DNA of 5,236 nt, from positions 1 through 5,236 of the forward strand of contig CAJAHC010000219.1 of NCBI GenBank assembly GCA_903939355.1, written 5' to 3'. Shown piece by piece: positions 1-4,930 of this stretch. The translations under genes were made by a program, and so were the position numbers. Each line of letters starts with the position of its first letter. Position 1 is the first letter of the stretch. This DNA is from an uncultured Methylococcaceae bacterium (GTDB lineage Bacteria; Pseudomonadota; Gammaproteobacteria; Methylococcales; Methylomonadaceae). The notes under the pieces are model-generated. The model was not told where the DNA came from, made no database searches, and was given only the letters and a program-made list of their open reading frames with translations.

Positions 1-917
1 AAAAAAGTAAATACATCCATAAAATCGGCACCTTCTTCAACAAGGGTAATGGCCCGCACACGATTAATCAAACGCATAAGTCTTTCGGGTGAAGAACTAA
101 AGGTTACTATTTCCATTAGTACTGCCAATCCTTCCTGCGTGACCGTTGCCGAAGGTGGCCCCTTTCCTAAAAAAGTACAATAAGGTTGTGCCAGACCATT
201 TAAGGTGGTTCCCAAATGAACCCAAATCTCATGAACTTCAAGCACTCGCAAATCACGCATATTAAATAGAGCATCAGCACGCAATTTAATATAATCGGTA
301 CCTGCTGCCGCATCGGCAACAATTCCATCACTCAACATTGCGCGTAGACCTTCTCCAGGAAAAACACTTTCTATTTTTTCGTTAAGAATGACCACAGCAT
401 CTTTTGCAGATATTGTCTTGGGTTCTTCAAATAAATAATCAAGTTGCAATAGTTGAGATAAGGTAGATTCCATCATGCTCCCCAATTTGGCAATTGTTGG
501 ATCACCCACATGAAAAACATCTTGCGAAGAACCATATAATTCCTGCGAGATACTTGAAAAGTCGGGTGTACCTCTAGCCTCAAGCATGTAAACCACATCT
601 TGATATTCTCGACAAATCCTACGCATGATGACACTGAGCGGATTGAGTTGACCCAGTTTACGTACTAAATCTCGCTCAATTTGGTGGAACTCTTGTTTTT
701 TCTCAGCAATCTCAAAACCCAGAGGTCGATTACGGTAGTAATCTATTGTTACCGCAGGGAGTTTTCGACACTTATACTTAAAAAACTCTTGCTTAATATT
801 ATCATCCCACTTAATGGCATCAAGAATCCGAATGGGCTGTTGAGCTCTTACGATTCTGTCAGAAAGCGCTTTAACTTCTATCAGATATGTTGATGCTTTA
901 ACATTTTTTATACTCAT
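1..917 (-). CDS. Flavohemoglobin expression-modulating QEGLA-motif protein (DUF1704/MATCAP-like putative zinc metallopeptidase), 3' part missing
   Basis: Reading the minus strand from the ATG at 917-915 gives 305 uninterrupted codons to the window edge, so the C-terminal part is missing. An in-frame TAA lies two codons upstream, which makes this ATG the first possible one; no clear Shine-Dalgarno is seen. The protein has the two hallmarks of TIGR02421/DUF1704: HEIWVH (residues 229-234, HExxxH) and TQEGLAVL (260-267, the QEGLA motif). The family includes the eukaryotic tubulin tyrosine carboxypeptidases MATCAP1/2, in which HExxxH is the zinc-peptidase active site. By analogy H229, E230 and H234 should be catalytic or metal-binding, and E262 a possible further ligand. 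The N-terminal 200 residues are mostly helical with no signal peptide or membrane segment, so a cytosolic location is likely. The bacterial substrate is unknown, and the annotated name reflects an old genetic effect rather than a mechanism. It is divergent from mepK. Confidence 0.93.
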   Translation of the reverse strand, partial: MSIKNVKASTYLIEVKALSDRIVRAQQPIRILDAIKWDDNIKQEFFKYKCRKLPAVTIDYYRNRPLGFEIAEKKQEFHQIERDLVRKLGQLNPLSVIMRRICREYQDVVYMLEARGTPDFSSISQELYGSSQDVFHVGDPTIAKLGSMMESTLSQLLQLDYLFEEPKTISAKDAVVILNEKIESVFPGEGLRAMLSDGIVADAAAGTDYIKLRADALFNMRDLRVLEVHEIWVHLGTTLNGLAQPYCTFLGKGPPSATVTQEGLAVLMEIVTFSSSPERLMRLINRVRAITLVEEGADFMDVFTF

Positions 918-1186
918 GGCATTTTAATCGGTTGGCTATACACCATTTTTTATGGCGATAAATTTAAGGATTCGAGTGAGATCAAGTAGAAGCAAAACTA
1001 ATATAGCATCACATTAAACATAATAGGAAAAAACGTCTATCTAATTAAAACACAAGTCACCTCATGTAACATTAATTACATAATATTTTAGTAAAGTTAT
1101 GTTTATAAAATTATTTTCGTTTACTTAAGATTAATTTAAGAGTCAATAGTAGATAATATAATTAAAGCATTGCCTGAGATAACTCC
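918..1186. promoter_or_regulatory. Divergent intergenic region between the QEGLA gene and mepK
   Basis: This 269-bp stretch is strongly AT-rich, carries stops in the frames examined and should hold promoters for both flanking genes. Visible elements are a perfect TATAAT for mepK (1157-1162); a short inverted repeat CTTAA/TTAAG (1124-1128 and 1136-1140) upstream of it; and, near the QEGLA start, an imperfect hairpin CACCAT-TTTTT-ATGGCG (941-957). Minus-strand promoter elements for the QEGLA gene are weak: TATATT at 1005-1000 and TTGATC at 985-980 are only partial matches. No RNA gene or riboswitch is recognised. Confidence 0.55.
1157..1162 (+). promoter_or_regulatory. Candidate -10 box of the mepK promoter
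   Basis: A perfect TATAAT hexamer ends 24 bp before the mepK ATG. Initiation about 7 bases downstream would leave a leader of roughly 18-20 nt. No good TTGACA-like -35 lies at 16-18 bp (the sequence there is about TTTAAG), and in such AT-rich DNA a TATAAT can arise by chance, so this is a candidate only. Confidence 0.35.
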
Positions 1187-1879
1187 ATGAATGAAAATCT
1201 ATTTAAAAACGAAGTTGACGAAGATAATGAAATCGATTCAAGACGCAAATTTCTTAAACAAATAATGTATGGATCTTTGATAGCTTTGAGTGGTTCTGAA
1301 ATTGCGAATGCAACAGTCCGAGATACAATTCATCTCGGAAGATTTGTACATTCACAAAGGGTCAATCGAATCTCACAACATATACAATCTCGCCATTCCA
1401 AACGAGAAAAATATGCCAAAGCTGTTCACGGGCACGGGCACAAAACACTGTCCTTTGAGCATGCACATACCGGGGATAAATTAAAGTTAACTTATTTTGA
1501 AGGCGGGAGATATATTAAAGGCGCCCTCCATGAAATAGATTATTTGTTACGTGACTACCATACTGATGACATACATCCCATTGATACCGCTTTATTAGAT
1601 CAATTATTTGATTTGAAACAAACACTAGGAATTAATAAGCCTTTTCATATAGTATCAGGTTATCGTTCACCCTTTACCAATTCACAATTACGTAAACATA
1701 GCCATGGTGTTGCAGAACATAGCTTTCATATGCAAGGCAGAGCAATTGACATCAGAGTTGAAGGCATTCATGCCAAAACAATTAAAAACGCAGCACTGAC
1801 TATGGCTAGAGGTGGCGTGGGTTTTTACCCCCACAATGATTTTGTTCATCTTGATACCGGTGAAGTTAGAAACTGGTAA
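1187..1879 (+). CDS. mepK: Tat-exported murein endopeptidase, MepK/YcbK-like (DUF882, peptidase M15 family)
   Basis: This 230-residue protein aligns by eye with E. coli YcbK/MepK along its whole catalytic part. Residues 18-24 (SRRKFLK) form a consensus twin-arginine motif, followed by a hydrophobic stretch (about 25-36) and an ANA cleavage site (40-42), so it should be exported folded to the periplasm. Residues 45-86 form an unusual His/Arg/Lys-rich linker. The M15 fold follows: FRDY-like LLRDY (120-124), SGYRSP (157-162), HMQGRAIDI (181-189, HxxGxAxD) and DFVHLDTG (218-225), which makes H181, D188 and H221 the expected zinc ligands. E. coli MepK cleaves peptidoglycan cross-links and prefers the 3-3 bonds made by L,D-transpeptidases; the neighbouring ldtD fits that role. 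It is convergent with ldtD, 27 bp apart, whereas in E. coli the two are co-directional. The ATG at 1187 gives a normal Tat n-region; Shine-Dalgarno is weak. Confidence 0.93.
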   Translation: MNENLFKNEVDEDNEIDSRRKFLKQIMYGSLIALSGSEIANATVRDTIHLGRFVHSQRVNRISQHIQSRHSKREKYAKAVHGHGHKTLSFEHAHTGDKLKLTYFEGGRYIKGALHEIDYLLRDYHTDDIHPIDTALLDQLFDLKQTLGINKPFHIVSGYRSPFTNSQLRKHSHGVAEHSFHMQGRAIDIRVEGIHAKTIKNAALTMARGGVGFYPHNDFVHLDTGEVRNW

Positions 1880-1906
1880 ACACTACAATTAACAACAATC
1901 CTAGAC
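1880..1906. other. Short convergent gap between mepK and ldtD without an obvious terminator
   Basis: The 27 bp between the two stop codons contain no GC-rich hairpin with a T run. The nearest dyad lies inside the ldtD end (TTGACTC/GAGTTAA, 1933-1951, 5-base loop, one G-U pair) but has no T tract after it. Transcripts from the two genes may therefore overlap at their 3' ends. Confidence 0.4.
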
Positions 1907-3787
1907 CTACATCAAATCAACATCTGGCTTTATTGACTCAACCGGAGTTAATACAGGAGCTGGGGTAAATATTTCCTGATCAGGAACGTCCACAGATTTA
2001 GCAAGAGCCTCTTGTAGAACGCTATCATACCCATAAATATCTGAATAAAAAGCCACCTTATCATTTTGATCAATAAATGATGTCATATAAAAAAACAACA
2101 CCGGAACAGATTTTTTTAAAATAACCCTACGTGTTTTTTGGGTTTGCATTGCCTCACCTATAGCTTCTTTACTTAATTGACTTTTAAGTACAAACTCGGC
2201 TAATTGATCTGGATTGGCAACCCTCACACAACCATGACTAAAATCTCTTCGCGCTCTACTAAACAAGGCATGTGAAGGAGTATCATGCATATATACGTCA
2301 TTCTTGTTTGGAAACATAAACTTGACTCGCCCTAATGCATTTTTGTTACCAGGGCGCTGCCTGATTCTTAAAGTTCCTCGTTTTAGCTCAGCAATGGTTG
2401 ATGAATTATAAACAACAGATGTGGGTTGATTATCAAAAGTAGCGACTAATTCCATATTTTCTCGCGCCAAATAATCTGGATTTTGAATTAATTTTGGCAG
2501 TATTTCTTTTTTCACAATATTGTAAGGAACGTTCCAATAAGGCATAAAATCAATAAATCTCATTTCAGCCATCAAAACAGGCGTTTCATTTTTCGATGCT
2601 TTACCAACTACTACTCGCATATTCGGCATGCTAGCATTAATTTCGTTAACATCATCAAACGCCCATAATTGAAAAGCAGGAATATTAACAATGATGGAGG
2701 CGCCTGCGCTACCCATCGCTTCAGGCAACCAACGCAATCGCTCCATTGCCAACTCAATTTGAGTAACTCTCTGATTTAATGGTACATTCAATGCTTCAAC
2801 AGTAGCTTTACCTAAAACACCATCGATATTCATACCATGACGTAATTGGAATTTTTCAACCCCCTCAACTAATTCTCCCGTATAGCGATTAGATTGTTTT
2901 TCAACCCTTCTTGAGTCTGGTGCTATATCACCTAAAGCACTCAAGTAATGCACAAGATTGTCAGCTTTTAGAAGATTTTCACCTGGCCTTATTGGTTTAA
3001 TAAACTCCATAGAAAAATTAGGCTGTGTCTTAACTAATAAACGATAATTAGCTAATGCTTTTTTTAATTTTTGATATTGTTTTAATTTAGGCTCAACTAC
3101 TTCAGGCAATTGATCAATAGTAGATTGCGCTAAATGGGTCTTAATTAGCACTGGTAAATCAATAACCTTTTTGTCTCTTAATTTAAGATTAAAATTAATA
3201 TCTTTTGGATTTACTCGACCATAATGTAAATCATGTAAAAATCGCAACAAGGCAATGCTGATAGCTGTGTCATACATTGCGAGTTGCTTATAATTTTCAG
3301 ATACAACACTTGGTTTTTTTTGTAGCAAAGACTTAGCGTCATAGGCTGCCTCAGTTAAACCATTAGCAGGGGCATTTTCTAATAATGTCAGAGCATCAAG
3401 CCTATTCTTTTCTGCTTGGGGACTATCCAGCCATAATAAATGGTAATCCGAGAGCTTATAAAGCGCGTCAAGATCTTCTGCCCTATTTGTAAAATCAGGA
3501 TGTAGTAAATACGGATGGTGTTTGGCGCTAACAATTAAAATAATTTCATTCACTAACTCACTATTTTTATTTGTTATTTGATCGGCAATCAAATTAGTGA
3601 CTTGAGTGAAAAAACTATCAGCAACTGAAGGTTGTATTGGTAAACTCAGTAAAATAAAAATGAACAAACGTTTCAACACAAAACTACGACACTTAATAAT
3701 ACGGATATCTTGAGAAGTGCAAGAAGCCAAACTTTCAAAATTATTTTTTTGCTGTGAAAATAATTTTCTTAATACCTGCATATACAT
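1907..3787 (-). CDS. ldtD: L,D-transpeptidase, LdtD/YcbB-like (YkuD catalytic domain with peptidoglycan-binding domain)
   Basis: The product has 626 residues, close to E. coli YcbB at 615. It should make 3-3 (mDap-mDap) cross-links in periplasmic peptidoglycan. Domain order matches the family: signal segment (hydrophobic about 40-50, possible SVA cleavage at 54-56), helical scaffold (about 85-260), peptidoglycan-binding domain (about 301-336, with EKFQLRHG and DGVLGKATVEALN), then the YkuD domain (about 364-560) containing MHDTPS (500-505, H501) and SHGCVRV (517-523, H518, catalytic C520, R522). All expected catalytic residues are present. The typical FYSDIYGYD end is followed by a Pro-rich tail of about 35 residues. 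The start is uncertain: the ATG at 3787 puts 36 hydrophilic residues before the signal core, while a GTG at 3679-3677 (codon 37) would give a compact signal peptide and a 590-residue protein. Neither has a good Shine-Dalgarno. It is divergent from the LOG gene. Confidence 0.94.
   Translation of the reverse strand: MYMQVLRKLFSQQKNNFESLASCTSQDIRIIKCRSFVLKRLFIFILLSLPIQPSVADSFFTQVTNLIADQITNKNSELVNEIILIVSAKHHPYLLHPDFTNRAEDLDALYKLSDYHLLWLDSPQAEKNRLDALTLLENAPANGLTEAAYDAKSLLQKKPSVVSENYKQLAMYDTAISIALLRFLHDLHYGRVNPKDINFNLKLRDKKVIDLPVLIKTHLAQSTIDQLPEVVEPKLKQYQKLKKALANYRLLVKTQPNFSMEFIKPIRPGENLLKADNLVHYLSALGDIAPDSRRVEKQSNRYTGELVEGVEKFQLRHGMNIDGVLGKATVEALNVPLNQRVTQIELAMERLRWLPEAMGSAGASIIVNIPAFQLWAFDDVNEINASMPNMRVVVGKASKNETPVLMAEMRFIDFMPYWNVPYNIVKKEILPKLIQNPDYLARENMELVATFDNQPTSVVYNSSTIAELKRGTLRIRQRPGNKNALGRVKFMFPNKNDVYMHDTPSHALFSRARRDFSHGCVRVANPDQLAEFVLKSQLSKEAIGEAMQTQKTRRVILKKSVPVLFFYMTSFIDQNDKVAFYSDIYGYDSVLQEALAKSVDVPDQEIFTPAPVLTPVESIKPDVDLM
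3631..3644. repeat. 14-bp direct repeat, copy 1 (within ldtD signal-peptide region)
   Basis: GTTGTATTGGTAAA occurs here, inside codons for about residues 48-53 of ldtD, and again identically at 3809-3822 in the ldtD upstream region, 178 bp apart. The match ends exactly at 14 bases on both sides. It could be a duplicated binding site or chance in AT-rich DNA. Confidence 0.5.
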
Positions 3788-3808
3788 CCCATTTGCTCAT
3801 ATACTTAA

Positions 3809-3822
3809 GTTGTATTGGTAAA
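3809..3822. repeat. 14-bp direct repeat, copy 2 (ldtD upstream region)
   Basis: This is an exact second copy of GTTGTATTGGTAAA, 22 bp upstream of the first possible ldtD ATG. The other copy is at 3631-3644 inside the gene, downstream of the alternative GTG start. Confidence 0.5.
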
Positions 3823-3861
3823 TACACTTAGTGCAATAACAATAACTTACCTTTCGACCGC

Positions 3862-3879
3862 GTCTTAGTCTTAGTCTAA
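3862..3879. repeat. Tandem hexamer repeat (GTCTTA, GTCTTA, GTCTAA)
   Basis: Three head-to-tail hexamers, the third with one change, lie in the middle of the divergent promoter region. Evenly spaced direct repeats can be binding sites for response regulators, but hexamers with no gap would sit closer than one helical turn, so they may equally be slippage products. Confidence 0.5.
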
Positions 3880-3900
3880 TATTAACACCAACCGTTTGTT

Positions 3901-3928
3901 TTAAAAACCATTAACAATGGAATTTTAA
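3901..3928. promoter_or_regulatory. Interrupted palindrome, candidate operator
   Basis: The layout is TTAAAA (3901-3906), one base, CCATT (3908-3912), AAC, AATGG (3916-3920), two bases, TTTTAA (3923-3928). Eleven base pairs of dyad symmetry surround a three-base centre, with a single-base asymmetry between inner and outer arms. No T run follows, so it is not a terminator. Its place between divergent genes suits a dimeric regulator site; the regulator is not identified. Confidence 0.4.
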
Positions 3929-3960
3929 CCAAGCAATAAAACTCTTAGAGTCTTTTTTCA

Positions 3961-3966
3961 TATAAA
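3961..3966 (+). promoter_or_regulatory. Candidate -10 box of the LOG gene promoter
   Basis: TATAAA lies 41 bp before the LOG ATG and would give a leader of about 35 nt. No good -35 hexamer is visible 16-18 bp upstream. The call rests on position and one hexamer only. Confidence 0.28.
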
Positions 3967-3997
3967 ACTTAAGTCTTCATTTTACGCTAACTTACCA

Positions 3998-4004
3998 AGA
4001 AGGA
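3998..4004 (+). promoter_or_regulatory. Shine-Dalgarno of the LOG-family gene
   Basis: AGAAGGA ends 3 bases before the ATG at 4008 and is the best ribosome-binding match in the window. The spacing is slightly short, but it supports this ATG as the start. Confidence 0.65.
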
Positions 4005-4007
4005 CTG

Positions 4008-4919
4008 ATGGAAAAAAATACCCTTATACCCTGCGAAAGTCCTTTTCCATCCGCAAAACAAGATGCTGCAAGTGTGTCCTATGATTACGGTACACCACAA
4101 AGTAATGCGCCATCTTATCGATTGGCTTACGATGACTTTGATTTCATCATGCGCGATGAATTGCGCCCTGTACGCTTACAACTAGAACTGCTTAAACCTG
4201 AACTAGCTCAACTTGAAGAAAACATAAAAGCAACTGTTGTTATTTTCGGCAGTGCCCGGATTTCTGACCATGAAACCGCACTAAAAAACTTACAGCAGGC
4301 AGAACAAAGACTGGCATTAAACCCAAGTAATCCAGAACTTGAACATAATGTAGCTATTGCCTGCCGTATACTTAAAAAATGCCATTACTATGATGAAGCC
4401 CGTAAACTAGGCTCACTGATAACGCTAAGCAAAGACCAACTTAACCAAACATTGACTGTCGTCACTGGCGGTGGCCCTGGAATTATGGAGGCTGCCAATA
4501 GAGGCGCTGCAGATGTTAATGGAAAAAGCATAGGTCTCAATATAGTGTTGCCAGGCGAGCAAAAACCCAACGCCTATATTACTCCGAAACTGTGTTTTCA
4601 GTTTCATTACTTTGCCATACGTAAAATGCATTTCTTAATGAGGGCCGTCGCATTAATCGCCTTTCCGGGCGGCTTTGGCACACTCGATGAACTTTTCGAA
4701 GCGCTTACACTTATTCAAACAAAAAAAGTCAGACCCATCCCCGTTATTCTATTTGGAAAAGATTATTGGAATAGCCTAATTAACTTCGATGTGCTAGTTG
4801 AAGAGGGTGTTATTACACCCTGTGACCGAAATCTTATTCAATATACTGAAACTGCTGAACAAGCATGGAATTTAATTTTGGAAAGCTATACTGTAAAAGG
4901 TAACAGCCACTCCACTTAA
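4008..4919 (+). CDS. LOG-family Rossmann-fold protein (TIGR00730, lysine-decarboxylase-like fold), putative nucleotide phosphoribohydrolase
   Basis: The 303-residue protein carries the signature motifs of the LOG family: VVIFGSAR (77-84, first beta strand and phosphate loop), TGGGPGIMEAANRGA (153-167), RKMHF (205-209) and PGGFGTLDE (220-228, the PGGxGTxxE active-site motif, with E228). Characterised LOG enzymes hydrolyse the N-glycosidic bond of nucleoside 5'-monophosphates, releasing the base and ribose 5-phosphate; plant and some bacterial members activate cytokinins. This protein belongs to a longer type: about 75 residues precede the fold, and GSAR and GGGPG are separated by about 70 residues rather than the roughly 30 of short LOGs. 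It has no signal peptide, so it is cytosolic. The MBL-fold gene starts 11 bp after its stop, which suggests one operon. The exact substrate cannot be told; the old lysine decarboxylase label should not be used. Confidence 0.92.
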   Translation: MEKNTLIPCESPFPSAKQDAASVSYDYGTPQSNAPSYRLAYDDFDFIMRDELRPVRLQLELLKPELAQLEENIKATVVIFGSARISDHETALKNLQQAEQRLALNPSNPELEHNVAIACRILKKCHYYDEARKLGSLITLSKDQLNQTLTVVTGGGPGIMEAANRGAADVNGKSIGLNIVLPGEQKPNAYITPKLCFQFHYFAIRKMHFLMRAVALIAFPGGFGTLDELFEALTLIQTKKVRPIPVILFGKDYWNSLINFDVLVEEGVITPCDRNLIQYTETAEQAWNLILESYTVKGNSHST

Positions 4920-4930
4920 AAGGCAATACC

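Larger units (their letters stand above)
3788..4007. promoter_or_regulatory. Divergent regulatory region between ldtD and the LOG gene
   Basis: This 220-bp AT-rich stretch separates two genes transcribed outwards and must carry both promoters. It contains a 14-bp repeat copy (3809-3822), three tandem GTCTTA-type hexamers (3862-3879), a 28-bp interrupted palindrome (3901-3928), a small dyad ACTC-TTA-GAGT followed by a T run (3941-3958), a TATAAA (3961-3966) and a Shine-Dalgarno for the LOG gene. The ACTC dyad looks like a weak terminator, but no plus-strand transcript is expected to enter here, so a regulatory role or chance is likelier. No clear ldtD promoter hexamers stand out on the minus strand. 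Confidence 0.5.

Noticed and set aside
681..893. Plus-strand 70-codon open frame
   Set aside because: It lies antisense inside the QEGLA gene, whose minus-strand frame has clear family motifs; the plus-strand product resembles nothing and has no Shine-Dalgarno.
1290..1484. Plus-strand 64-codon open frame
   Set aside because: It is a shifted frame inside mepK, which is confirmed by the Tat signal and M15 motifs over the same bases.
1973..1986. Perfect 14-bp palindrome TTCCTGATCAGGAA in the end of ldtD
   Set aside because: A palindrome of this length is expected about once in three windows of this size by chance, it lies in codons of the ldtD tail, and it has no loop or T tract to act as a terminator.
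3941..3958. ACTC-TTA-GAGT dyad followed by a T run, terminator-like
   Set aside because: The stem is only 4 bp and AT-rich, and no plus-strand gene lies upstream to be terminated because ldtD is transcribed the other way.
4388..4631. Two minus-strand open frames of 60-68 codons
   Set aside because: Both are antisense shadows of the LOG motif region, where GC-richer conserved codons leave long antisense frames.
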